A DNA stretch of 18,415 nt from Desulfobacterales bacterium. GTDB taxonomy: Bacteria; Desulfobacterota; Desulfobulbia; Desulfobulbales; BM004. Shown here one piece after another: positions 1 through 7,387 of this stretch (its first letter is position 1; every line of letters starts with the position of its first letter). The stretch spans positions 1 to 18,415 of the forward strand of contig JAUXHH010000008.1 of the NCBI GenBank assembly GCA_030621655.1, written 5' to 3'. A model generated the notes under the pieces. That model was not told the DNA's origin, ran no database searches, and saw nothing but the letters and a program-made list of their open reading frames with translations. Both the position numbers and the translations under genes were made by a program.

Positions 1-186
1 CCTGCCAAAAGTCGTCCTGAAACACCGTGCTGGGAAATTGCCGGCGAACTAAATGATTACAGGACAGCTATGGACATCTGCCAGGACTGTATCGTACTTA
101 TGCTCAAATCTGAGGATTCCGTTCTCAGCACTGAGGAGATGCAGACAATAATGAATCACAAGACAAACTGTGCTTTGGCAGCTTAG
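1..186 (+). CDS. C-terminal fragment of a protein with a Cys-rich CW/CxxC tail (5' partial)
   Basis: Frame 1 is open from the first base to TAG at 184-186, giving 61 residues of a protein that begins outside the window. The visible part holds a CWE motif (residues 10-12) and a CxxC (C27, C30), followed by a polar tail with one more Cys near the end. The pattern resembles the Cys-rich 'two-CW'-like tail on the kinase encoded at 285-2075, where a CWE motif is followed by paired cysteines, which suggests a metal- or redox-binding C-terminal module. The rest of the protein, and so its function, cannot be seen. A strong terminator follows 36 nt after the stop, so this gene ends its transcription unit. 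Coding status is well supported by the clean stop and the terminator; the family link is tentative. Confidence 0.7.
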   Translation, partial: PAKSRPETPCWEIAGELNDYRTAMDICQDCIVLMLKSEDSVLSTEEMQTIMNHKTNCALAA

Positions 187-221
187 TTCAAGAATAGTTG
201 GAAGTTGATAACATCTGGGAG

Positions 222-262
222 GGGGCGGGCTATCAGTTTATTGATAGTCTGCCCCTTTTTTT
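222..262 (+). terminator. Rho-independent terminator of the upstream partial gene
   Basis: A 14-bp stem, 222-235 paired with 242-255 and containing two G-U pairs, closes a 6-nt loop (GTTTAT). It is followed directly by seven T residues (256-262). The stem is GC-rich at its base. The T-run lies only on the plus-strand side, so it terminates the plus-strand gene ending at 186 and not the convergent kinase ending at 285. Confidence 0.93.
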
Positions 263-284
263 ATTCTCTGGATTTAAAGAATAG

Positions 285-2075
285 TTACTTTGCAGACTGC
301 ATCATGCGGTAATATCCGCATCTGTGACAGTCATGGATTTTCTGGGCAAAGGTGCCCTGGACCTTTCCGGCGCAGAGTGTACCTGCAACTGCCCAGCATA
401 TTCTGCCGAAATGTGGATAGGCCGGGCAACTTTCATCATGATTTACATCCTGCTTGCACTGCATGTATTCCCAGCAGGGTTTGTAATGCGATTTTTCATT
501 GTTTTGATAAGGGAAAAACATGCTGATCGTCAGACCTGTACCGTTTTTAGCCTTGATAAAACCGCCATGTTCTTCAACGATTTTTTTGCAGATGGGAAGG
601 CCCAGCCCGGTACCCTGACCAATTTTTTTGGTTGTGAAGAAGGGTTCGAAAACCAGGGGAAGCTTGTCAACGGGTATTCCTTCACCTGTGTCTTGAACAT
701 TTACAGAGACGTACTCAATATGGTTTGCCTTTTCCAACTCAGTGGAGATATTCAGAGTGCCGCCGTCCGACATTGCGTCTATGGCATTGGTTATAAGATT
801 GTTGGTTGCCTGCTGCACCTGATCTTTCTGTAACAATACAGGTAGATCAGTATTGTATTGGGCTTTGACAGTAATTGATTGCTCCTCGCAGATATCCTGG
901 TAAAGATCAATGGATTTTGTAATGATCCCCTTGACGGAATCTTTTTCAAAATCGGTCCGCACATTTTGGGAGTAGATGAGTACATCCTTCAAGACCTGTT
1001 CAAGACGATCTGATTCAGAAACAATGACCTCTGCATATTTTCTCTGTTTTTTGCTGATTGTGCTTTTTAGTAATCTCCGGCCAAAGCCGCCAAGTGCAGT
1101 GAGCGGATTGCGGATCTCGTGAGCAATGTCTGCAGTGAGCCTTCCCAGGGCAGCCATCTTTTCTGCCTCGATAAGTTTGTCCTGGGTCTGTTTAATTACC
1201 CTGGTCTGCTTATAGACCTCTTCCTCAAGTGTCTGGGTCCATTCTTCCATCCTCTGGCGGGCAATCAGCAGTTCATCAGTCATGGTGTTGAAGGTGGAAG
1301 CAAGTCTGCCGATCTCGTCACCTGATTGAATGTTGACCTTCTGAGATATATCGCCTGAAGATACCTTCTGCATACCACCGGTGAGACTGCTTAAAGGTTT
1401 TAGGACAATCCTCCAGAGGATAATGCTGAGGATGGCTGCAATGATTAGCACCACAAGGATTATGAAGAGTGAAATCCGGGCAACCTGATTTTCGATTCTT
1501 GTGTCAATTGTCTGTAGTGAGAAATCTGTGAGCAGAATGCCGAGAACCTTCTCTTCACTTCCATGGGCATGACACTCTGCCGTATGGCAGTCAGGTTCAT
1601 TATAAATCGGTTCAGCAAATGTAATGGTCCTGGTATTATCCGGATTTTCAGCAATTGACCAGCGCTTATCTATTTCAAGGGCGGGAAGTGGAGTGGTGTC
1701 TCCAGCATGGCATCCTGTACAGTGGGATGAAGCCTTTGAAACAAAACTTCCGACCTCCTCCTGGAAAGATGCATAAGAAATTCGTCCGGAATGGTCAAGG
1801 ATTTGTACATTTTCAATGGAGTCCGAGGTGCCAAAGAATTCCAGTGCTTTCTGGATGTCCTCAGGACTCACTTTAATCATGTCATGGCGAATGGATTTAC
1901 GCATGAGATCTGAAAAGGAGGTAATATAACTGAGGGCATCAGCCATGGAGTTCTTCTTTTCAGCCCTGATTGTAGTGAACAGGGAAATAGAAGTTCCGAG
2001 AATAGTAAAAAGACTGATGGCAATTACCAGTTTACCGGTAATTGACCTGGTGAGGCGATGTAGCATGCCTGACAT
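285..2075 (-). CDS. Membrane sensor histidine kinase with periplasmic c-type heme motifs and C-terminal two-CW domain
   Basis: This is a 596-residue kinase. Transmembrane helices at about 14-36 and 200-222 bracket a periplasmic sensor domain. That domain contains one classical heme motif, CTGCH (119-123), and a CX4CH motif (163-169), a spacing known from multiheme c-type cytochromes. HAMP follows (about 223-275), then a coiled coil, the dimerisation/phosphoacceptor helix with H319 (AHEIRNPL), and an ATPase domain with N box (425-434), DTGEGI (462-467) and GQGTGLGL (487-494). Residues 534-588 form a Cys-rich tail with CWE, CPAY, CWAVAGTLC and CxxC, matching what I know as the two-CW domain. 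Expected role: autophosphorylation in response to redox state or a heme ligand such as NO, CO or O2. There is no receiver domain and no adjacent response regulator. The start at 2075 is preceded by AGGAAAT (2081-2087); Met4 is an alternative. The YHS lipoprotein gene lies 99 nt upstream on the same strand. Confidence 0.95.
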   Translation of the reverse strand: MSGMLHRLTRSITGKLVIAISLFTILGTSISLFTTIRAEKKNSMADALSYITSFSDLMRKSIRHDMIKVSPEDIQKALEFFGTSDSIENVQILDHSGRISYASFQEEVGSFVSKASSHCTGCHAGDTTPLPALEIDKRWSIAENPDNTRTITFAEPIYNEPDCHTAECHAHGSEEKVLGILLTDFSLQTIDTRIENQVARISLFIILVVLIIAAILSIILWRIVLKPLSSLTGGMQKVSSGDISQKVNIQSGDEIGRLASTFNTMTDELLIARQRMEEWTQTLEEEVYKQTRVIKQTQDKLIEAEKMAALGRLTADIAHEIRNPLTALGGFGRRLLKSTISKKQRKYAEVIVSESDRLEQVLKDVLIYSQNVRTDFEKDSVKGIITKSIDLYQDICEEQSITVKAQYNTDLPVLLQKDQVQQATNNLITNAIDAMSDGGTLNISTELEKANHIEYVSVNVQDTGEGIPVDKLPLVFEPFFTTKKIGQGTGLGLPICKKIVEEHGGFIKAKNGTGLTISMFFPYQNNEKSHYKPCWEYMQCKQDVNHDESCPAYPHFGRICWAVAGTLCAGKVQGTFAQKIHDCHRCGYYRMMQSAK

Positions 2076-2174
2076 GATTTATTTCCTAACCGTCTGAATG
2101 ATGACTATTGAATAATGCTTTCAGATACTCCACTTGAAAGGCAAAAAAAGTATAGCAGTAACTGTTTTTCTTAT

Positions 2175-2669
2175 TTATTTCTCAATTCTTAAATGCCAGT
2201 TCCTGTCCGCTTTAGCTATATAGTTTCTCTTGTCCTGGAGCCAGGCATTCCTGATTTCGTGGTTGTAGGTGAGATAGAGCTTGTTATTGACTATTGCCCA
2301 GGCTTCCGGGTCCGCGTCTACAAAATCATTGCGCCCAAGGCCAAATGCACAATAGCCGTTATACCGGGGAGCATAACGTTCCGGATTTTCCTTGAAGAGT
2401 TCCATGTTTTTTTTAGAGGAAAAATGCCATTTGGCATGATTCCAAACATAGAAGAAATCTTCACTTCCTGAAACCGGCTTTGACTCTTTGTGATAGGCAA
2501 CCGGGTCGTAACCGGCGATCGCCTTCATTTCCGGAATAGTATCGGCGGCTAGATCAGAATTCTTTGTGCATGAAATAAGAAATGAAATTAAAATCAGAGA
2601 AACTGCGAGTGCCGAAAAAATCTTATAATTTCGTGATACTGCTTGCCCAACTGTACTTCTCAAAATCAT
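2175..2669 (-). CDS. YHS-domain lipoprotein
   Basis: This 164-residue protein has a basic N-terminus, a hydrophobic stretch (about 18-33) and a lipobox ending at C34 (LISC). Thr rather than Asp follows the Cys, so transport to the outer membrane or retention on the periplasmic side is expected. The body is a YHS-type domain: GYDPVAY (53-59), the WNHAKWHF segment (76-83), and NPERYAPRYNGYCAFGLG (95-112) with a single conserved C107. YHS domains are found in heavy-metal proteins and in many small periplasmic proteins of unclear function, so metal binding is possible but not shown. The gene is divergent from the TonB receptor operon and upstream of the heme kinase, with which it could be co-transcribed; no convincing terminator was seen in the 99-nt gap. 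The ribosome-binding site is weak (GGTGAAG). Confidence 0.9.
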   Translation of the reverse strand: MILRSTVGQAVSRNYKIFSALAVSLILISFLISCTKNSDLAADTIPEMKAIAGYDPVAYHKESKPVSGSEDFFYVWNHAKWHFSSKKNMELFKENPERYAPRYNGYCAFGLGRNDFVDADPEAWAIVNNKLYLTYNHEIRNAWLQDKRNYIAKADRNWHLRIEK

Positions 2670-2690
2670 TGTACTTCACCGTATTCCCCA

Positions 2691-2742
2691 ATTATCTACA
2701 ATAAATATTTATTCAATTGAGTTCGGGGAAGAGCCTCAATTG
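2691..2742 (-). promoter_or_regulatory. Candidate promoter with overlapping palindromes upstream of the YHS gene
   Basis: On the minus strand GATAAT (2691-2696) is a good -10 element, 21 nt from the YHS start codon. The expected spacer holds a perfect 14-bp palindrome, AATAAATATTTATT (2700-2713). Directly next to it is a perfect 8-bp inverted repeat, CAATTGAG (2714-2721) and CTCAATTG (2735-2742), with a 13-nt centre. The near arm falls where the -35 hexamer would be, and no good -35 sequence is present. That layout suggests a regulated promoter with operator sites. The palindromes are seen directly; their role is inferred. Confidence 0.4.
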
Positions 2743-3013
2743 GATATGCGAAAACATATACCATAATAATAGTTATTTTTGCATATTGCAACTGTTTGGT
2801 TGTGGGTGATGGCTTCTGGTCGCTGAAAAGAGGTGTTCAGCAACAGGACAGTATTTTGTTTTAATTAGACAAAAAATCTTTAAATTTAACTGGTTATTTG
2901 TCTTGTGGTCTGAAACAATTAATAATTGCAGCAGGATTTAATAAAAAATCTGCTGAATAATCCTGAACAATATTAAAGCCTTTATGCAATTTTATATATG
3001 GTGCGACAATTTG

Positions 3014-3090
3014 CCTCATTCGAGGACTGAATTTTTCTGGTATCTTAATACCAACAGAAACTGCCACTTTGTGGAGCACCACCTTGTGGT
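3014..3090. repeat. Cluster of four short inverted repeats upstream of the TonB receptor gene
   Basis: Four small perfect inverted repeats lie within 77 bp: CCTC-ATTC-GAGG (3014-3025), TGGTAT-CTTA-ATACCA (3038-3053), CCAC-TTT-GTGG (3064-3074) and ACCAC-CTT-GTGGT (3078-3090). The last two are variants of one motif with centres 15 bp apart, and the last ends 61 nt before the receptor start codon. They could be tandem operator sites for a dimeric regulator or small hairpins in a 5' leader. No clear -35/-10 pair was recognised here. Confidence 0.4.
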
Positions 3091-3151
3091 TCTCAATAAA
3101 CTTGTTAGGCAATAACAAAAACTTAACACAGATTTTTTAGGAAAGAGAAAA

Positions 3152-5257
3152 ATGCATATTGTAATTATTTTATTTTTTTTGATGGTTTCGGTTTGTCATG
3201 CCGAGGAACCACAAACTGTTAACCAGAAACTGGATGAGGTGGTGGTCACCGCTTCCAGGGTAGAGGAAAAGGTAAAAGAAGTTCCGGCAACTGTAAATAT
3301 TGTTACCAACGAGGAACTGGAGGATATTAAATTCAGGAACCCTGCTGAAGTTTTAAACCGTTTGCCTGGCATCTACACCCATGATTTTGGCGGGGAATCT
3401 GAATTGACTTCCATCAGGGTGCCGACCCACTTTACCAACCCGTACACCGTTGTACTTGTGGACGGCGTTCCTACAACAAGCTATGGCTCAGGGAGCAGCG
3501 GCCAGATTAGCGAGTTGAATAACAGAAATATTGAGCGCATAGAGGTTGTTAAGGGACCCGCATCAGCCCTGTACGGCTCCAATGCCATAGGCGGCATCAT
3601 CAACATCATCACCAAGGATCCTACCCCGGGGCATGAGGTAAATCTCTGGGCGGAATACGGGGAGTACGAGCATTTTTTCGGTGGTGTCTCCGCCAGCGGC
3701 AGCGGCAAGAAGGTCAGTTATTATGTTGATTTTAATTATAAGAATGCCGAGGGATGGCGCGATCATTCAGCTGTTGATAAAAAGGTTGGCAGTGCCAAGT
3801 TGCAGTTTGCCCCAACAGAATCATCTCTGCTGGGGGTAAAACTTGAACTGCTTAGTTTTGACAATGAATCAGCAGGCTCCCTTGAAGAAGATGCATTTAA
3901 CCAAGACTGGCAGTATAGCTATAACACCTTTACCGGAACAACCATGGATCAATATACAGGAACCCTGACCTATGAATATTTTCTTCAAAATGGAGAGTTC
4001 AAGACAGTTTTAAACCTGAGGCAGATGGATCATACAACCCTGCCACATTATAGAATTAATCCAACCAGAGGTCCTTCAACTTATCCTTATAACGGAACTT
4101 ATAGCGATATTGAGGGACTTGATACCAACCTGCAGTTGCTGTACTCCAGGGATATAGATCTGTGGCGCAGCAAGCTCATCGTTGGATTTGATGCTGAGTA
4201 TGGTGAGACTGAAACCGATACGGATAAACTCGGAATTTACTGGGACGATTCGGATCCAGTACTATATGAATTTACTTCATACGATGTTTTAGATAAAGAA
4301 GATTTGCTGGATGTAACGACCAAGGTGGCATCACCTTATCTGCAGATTGCAGTATCTCCTTTTGAACGGTTTCGTATTACCGCAGGTGGGCGCTATGACA
4401 CGATTACCTATGATGTGGAAGACAAGCTGAATGCCGGCACACCTGATGATTTAAGCGGTGAAAAGGATTTTTCCGAATTCAGTCCCAAGGTCGGTGTAAC
4501 ATATGAAATAACAAAGAATATAAACAGTTATGCCAGTTATTCAGAAGGGTTTGTGGTACCCACCACAAGCCAGCTTTTTACTTCAGGAAACAGGAACCCT
4601 GAACTTGATCCTGAAGAAGCCACCAATTATGAAATTGGCATGAGGAGTTTATTCTGGAATGGAAGATTAGATTTCGATATAGCAGCCTATTACTTGGAGA
4701 TCGATGATAAGATTCTTTCGAAAGATTGGACCAGTCAATATTTAAATGTGGCCGAGACATCAATGAAAGGGGTTGAGACAGTAATAATCCTCCGGCCTGT
4801 TGATACGCTCTCCCTGGCCTTCGCTTATACATATGCCCGTAATAAATACGAAAATTATATAGTAAATGAAAGGGTTTTTGTCTCTCCAGGGCCTCCACCT
4901 GTGTTTGCTGTTGTTCCCGTAGATTATTCCGGAAATACCCAGATGCGTTCTCCTGAACATCATATAAATGCGAGGCTTACATGGATGCCGTTAGCAGGAT
5001 TTCAGGCGGAAGTGGAGGTGGACGATGTCAGTTCACAATATGCTGACGTATCCAATGTGGAATCCTACTCCCGACCGACTCTCGTAAACCTGCGCACCAG
5101 CTATGACTGGAAGGACTGGTCTTTCTGGGCCCATGTGATGAACCTGACCGATCAAAAATATGCCAGCTACGTTAGCGGCGAAGCAGGTGCTGTGGACTAT
5201 TACTCGGGAAGGCCGCGAACCTTTTTTGCCGGTTTATCTTATACATGGGGGAGATAA
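3152..5257 (+). CDS. TonB-dependent outer-membrane receptor
   Basis: This 701-residue protein has a signal peptide (about 1-17, ending CHA). A TonB box, DEVVVTA (28-34), comes next, then a plug domain (about 35-160) with the typical VLVDGVP (101-107) and the IERIEVVKGPASALYGSNA segment (128-146), then a beta-barrel to the C-terminus ending YTWGR. It should import a ligand across the outer membrane using energy from TonB. The plug and barrel resemble the BtuB/vitamin-B12- and siderophore-type receptors in general layout, but the ligand cannot be assigned. The start is supported by AGGAAAGAG at 3139-3147. It is the first gene of a nine-gene operon that ends with exbB, exbD and tonB, and its stop codon shares one base with the next start. 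Family assignment is secure; the substrate is unknown. Confidence 0.96.
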   Translation: MHIVIILFFLMVSVCHAEEPQTVNQKLDEVVVTASRVEEKVKEVPATVNIVTNEELEDIKFRNPAEVLNRLPGIYTHDFGGESELTSIRVPTHFTNPYTVVLVDGVPTTSYGSGSSGQISELNNRNIERIEVVKGPASALYGSNAIGGIINIITKDPTPGHEVNLWAEYGEYEHFFGGVSASGSGKKVSYYVDFNYKNAEGWRDHSAVDKKVGSAKLQFAPTESSLLGVKLELLSFDNESAGSLEEDAFNQDWQYSYNTFTGTTMDQYTGTLTYEYFLQNGEFKTVLNLRQMDHTTLPHYRINPTRGPSTYPYNGTYSDIEGLDTNLQLLYSRDIDLWRSKLIVGFDAEYGETETDTDKLGIYWDDSDPVLYEFTSYDVLDKEDLLDVTTKVASPYLQIAVSPFERFRITAGGRYDTITYDVEDKLNAGTPDDLSGEKDFSEFSPKVGVTYEITKNINSYASYSEGFVVPTTSQLFTSGNRNPELDPEEATNYEIGMRSLFWNGRLDFDIAAYYLEIDDKILSKDWTSQYLNVAETSMKGVETVIILRPVDTLSLAFAYTYARNKYENYIVNERVFVSPGPPPVFAVVPVDYSGNTQMRSPEHHINARLTWMPLAGFQAEVEVDDVSSQYADVSNVESYSRPTLVNLRTSYDWKDWSFWAHVMNLTDQKYASYVSGEAGAVDYYSGRPRTFFAGLSYTWGR

Positions 5258-6414
5258 TGAATATGAAAGGGGTATACAGCAGAGGCTTTTTTGCAACATG
5301 CCTCTCACTCGTTTTGCTGCTGGGGCTCTGCCCTGATCTCTCAATGGCAAAAACAGACGCGATCTGGATTGCACCTGCAAAGGCTGAGAGAAAACCGTCC
5401 GGGCAACCGGGCCAGCCCCATCATCCGGAAGGACACGGAGAGAGTTCAGCGCAGCAGAGCGGGCGTCCGGCGCAGACAAGTCAGGCTGGTCGGCCCGGTC
5501 GACCTGAGCAGGCAAAGCAATCGGGACGGCCCGGCAGGCCTTCAGGTTCCGGGGGTGAACATGCAGGGCATGGTGGCAGCTCAGGGAGATTCGAATCCGA
5601 GCACCGGCCTTTACCTGTCCGTACCTATCAGATTGTTCCTGAACAGCTTCTGCCCGAAGCCCGGGCCATGATCCTGCAGGCAGATGGTACGGCAAGAGAT
5701 CTTGATGTTGAGACCTGTCATACCAATGTATTCAGTGTGAAGCTGCCCATGGAAGAGGGACCGATGCATGGCCCCAATAATATTTACGTATTTGACCAGC
5801 AGATAAAGGACGGTGTCCTGGAAGTACGGACTGCCAAATGGCTTACCATTCATCACAGTTGCGGCTGGGGGCATGATTACCGCAATGACCCTGAGCGCTT
5901 GAAAGCACGCAGCCTTGAATCCGCCCCTCTGGATATTGTGGTGGATAATCTATGGGACGGTAATTTCCATAATGCCTTGCACTCCGGCGATGAACTTGTG
6001 ATACGTGTTTTTTCATACGGCAAACCTGTTGCCGGAGTCACACTGACAATCATCACTGAAAAAGGCTGGACTAAAAGGAAAAAAACCGATGCTGACGGCA
6101 TAGCTCGTGTACAACTTATCCGGGATTATTATCCGTCAACCTGGCAGCTGTTCAAGCGTACCGAGCTTGGCAAGCTCGCCATGACCGCAGAATTCACCAA
6201 GGAAGGAGCTTCGAACTACAAAGGTGAAGTTGTTGACAAAACTCATTATATCAGCAGTTTTTCCTGGAAATATGTTCCTGCAGGCGATGACTATAATTCC
6301 TATAGCTATGGGCTCTTGATCGGTTCACTTGGTTTCCTGGGCAGCGGCTTCGGGATTTTTCAATATCGGTTGAAGCGTAGAAAACCTAAAAAGACAGTTG
6401 TTTTTGATGAGTAG
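5257..6414 (+). CDS. Periplasmic membrane-anchored DUF4198-like protein with His/Gly/Pro-rich linker
   Basis: The chosen ATG at 5257 overlaps the receptor stop by one base and gives 385 residues. ATG 5263 would place GGGGAG at a better distance; an earlier in-frame ATG at 5245 lies inside the receptor gene and is unlikely. A signal peptide (to about residue 31, LSMA) is followed by a low-complexity linker (about 45-116) rich in Gly, Pro, Arg, Gln and Ser, with repeated GRPGRP/SGRP units and scattered His (HHPEGHG, EHAGHG). The folded part has CHT (about 154) and HHSCGWGH (about 199-206). It then has a beta-sandwich-like stretch, GKPVAGVTLTIITEKGW followed by TDADG (about 255-281), typical of DUF4198/COG5266 proteins linked to Ni/Co uptake. 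One C-terminal transmembrane helix (about 351-369) is followed by a basic cytoplasmic tail. A periplasmic ligand- or metal-handling role is inferred; the DUF4198 link is by eye only. Confidence 0.75.
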   Translation: MNMKGVYSRGFFATCLSLVLLLGLCPDLSMAKTDAIWIAPAKAERKPSGQPGQPHHPEGHGESSAQQSGRPAQTSQAGRPGRPEQAKQSGRPGRPSGSGGEHAGHGGSSGRFESEHRPLPVRTYQIVPEQLLPEARAMILQADGTARDLDVETCHTNVFSVKLPMEEGPMHGPNNIYVFDQQIKDGVLEVRTAKWLTIHHSCGWGHDYRNDPERLKARSLESAPLDIVVDNLWDGNFHNALHSGDELVIRVFSYGKPVAGVTLTIITEKGWTKRKKTDADGIARVQLIRDYYPSTWQLFKRTELGKLAMTAEFTKEGASNYKGEVVDKTHYISSFSWKYVPAGDDYNSYSYGLLIGSLGFLGSGFGIFQYRLKRRKPKKTVVFDE

Positions 6415-7387
6415 CATTCGCAGATTTCTCAATAATTCGGATATTAACCGTTTCCGTTTCTATTTCCAGCTTTTCGCTTTTGTCTTGCTGGTGTACGGGG
6501 GATATCTGGCCATCAATATCGGTGAACAGTTGCCTACTTTTGCCTGTGTTTTTGGTGAAAAGCGCGGTGGTTCCTGTTATCTCCTGGGGTTTCAGCACCA
6601 GATGACCTTTCCCTATGCACGCCTTTTTTCCGGTCCGGGCATAGGTGTTTTGATCGGCCTTGCTACATTTGCAGGTTTTTTCATCATCTTTAACAAGGCC
6701 TGGTGCGGTTTTGCCTGTCCGCTTGGTACAATTCAGGATTGGCTGACCATCCTGCGCCGCAAAATGGGGATTTATTACAGTAACTACAGTGAACCGGTTT
6801 TCAAGGGTTTATCCACCATAAAATATATCCTCCTGGCTCTGCTGATCCTTATCCCGATGGCGATAGGCAACTCGTTTTTCGGACTGCCCACACTTAATCA
6901 CGATTTTGGCGTACCATTTTGCATGATCTGTCCAGGCAGGACATTGCTGCCGCTTTTTAACGGTGATATTTCCCAGCTGACCATTGATTTCAGCTCAAAA
7001 ACAAAGATGGTGTTCAGCGGACTGGGTATGGGGGTCACCGGTATGTTTCTGGCAGGGGCTTTTGCCAAGAAACGGTTTTTCTGCCTGTTCTGTCCAATGA
7101 GCGCTTTGCATTATATCTTTTCCCGGGCCAGTCTGCTGCGACTTACCAAAGACGGAGAAAAGTGTACCCGTTGCGGCAACTGCTACCGGGTCTGTGATGT
7201 CGGTATACGTGCCATTGCCGATGACCTGGATCACAAAAATATTGTTAAGGATGACTGCATGATGTGCCTGAAATGCGTATCTGCCTGTCCTGAGGATGAT
7301 TGCCTGAAGGCAACATATTTGGGAATACCGCTCTATGAGTCAACGGCGGAAGGTTTTTTTAGAAGGAGATTGAAGAAAGATGATTGA
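6407..7387 (+). CDS. NapH/NosR-like membrane-bound [4Fe-4S] ferredoxin protein
   Basis: This protein has 326 residues from ATG 6407, overlapping the previous stop by 8 nt; an in-frame TTG at 6398 is less likely. It is a polytopic membrane protein with helices near 20-37, 78-96, 137-155 and 203-220. Cys motifs typical of the NapH/NosR C-terminal family are WCGFACP (99-105) and FCLFCP (225-230), plus an extra FCMICP (171-176) and a Cys pair C47/C57. A cytoplasmic two-cluster ferredoxin domain follows, with C253, C256, C259, C263 and C284, C287, C290, C294. Such proteins pass electrons across or along the membrane, often between quinol and a redox enzyme. Sitting directly before the DCCP-type reductase, it is a plausible electron route to or from that system, which is inference. 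The gene lacks a clear ribosome-binding site and is probably translationally coupled. Confidence 0.93.
   Translation: MSSIRRFLNNSDINRFRFYFQLFAFVLLVYGGYLAINIGEQLPTFACVFGEKRGGSCYLLGFQHQMTFPYARLFSGPGIGVLIGLATFAGFFIIFNKAWCGFACPLGTIQDWLTILRRKMGIYYSNYSEPVFKGLSTIKYILLALLILIPMAIGNSFFGLPTLNHDFGVPFCMICPGRTLLPLFNGDISQLTIDFSSKTKMVFSGLGMGVTGMFLAGAFAKKRFFCLFCPMSALHYIFSRASLLRLTKDGEKCTRCGNCYRVCDVGIRAIADDLDHKNIVKDDCMMCLKCVSACPEDDCLKATYLGIPLYESTAEGFFRRRLKKDD

Larger units (their letters stand above)
2670..3151. other. Divergent AT-rich control region between the YHS gene and the TonB receptor operon
   Basis: These 482 nt separate two divergent genes. No protein-coding gene is convincing here; the longest minus-strand frame (2894-3118) has a TTG start and no ribosome-binding site. 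The region instead holds two clusters of short inverted repeats, one beside the YHS gene (2700-2742) and one near the receptor gene (3014-3090), listed separately. I looked by eye for a cobalamin or TPP riboswitch, which often precedes TonB receptor genes, and did not see the conserved boxes. Confidence 0.6.

Noticed and set aside
2076..2174. Terminator after the YHS gene
   Set aside because: A CTTTCA/TGAAAG hairpin is present on the minus strand, but its T-run lies before the stem rather than after it, so it would not terminate.
3103..3109. GTTAGGC, matching an integron attC core (GTTRRRY)
   Set aside because: A lone 7-mer. The nearest RYYYAAC partner (2884-2890) is over 200 nt away and there is no imperfect hairpin of attC type, so it is most likely chance.
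2894..3118. Minus-strand open frame of 74 codons in the divergent control region
   Set aside because: It starts with TTG, has no ribosome-binding site, resembles no family I know, and overlaps the palindrome cluster. A decayed gene remnant cannot be excluded.
2700..3151. Possible cobalamin or TPP riboswitch before the TonB receptor
   Set aside because: The conserved boxes of these classes were not seen on either strand.
5245..5256. Earlier in-frame ATG for the DUF4198-like gene
   Set aside because: It lies inside the receptor gene and before the GGGGAG motif that serves the starts at 5257/5263.
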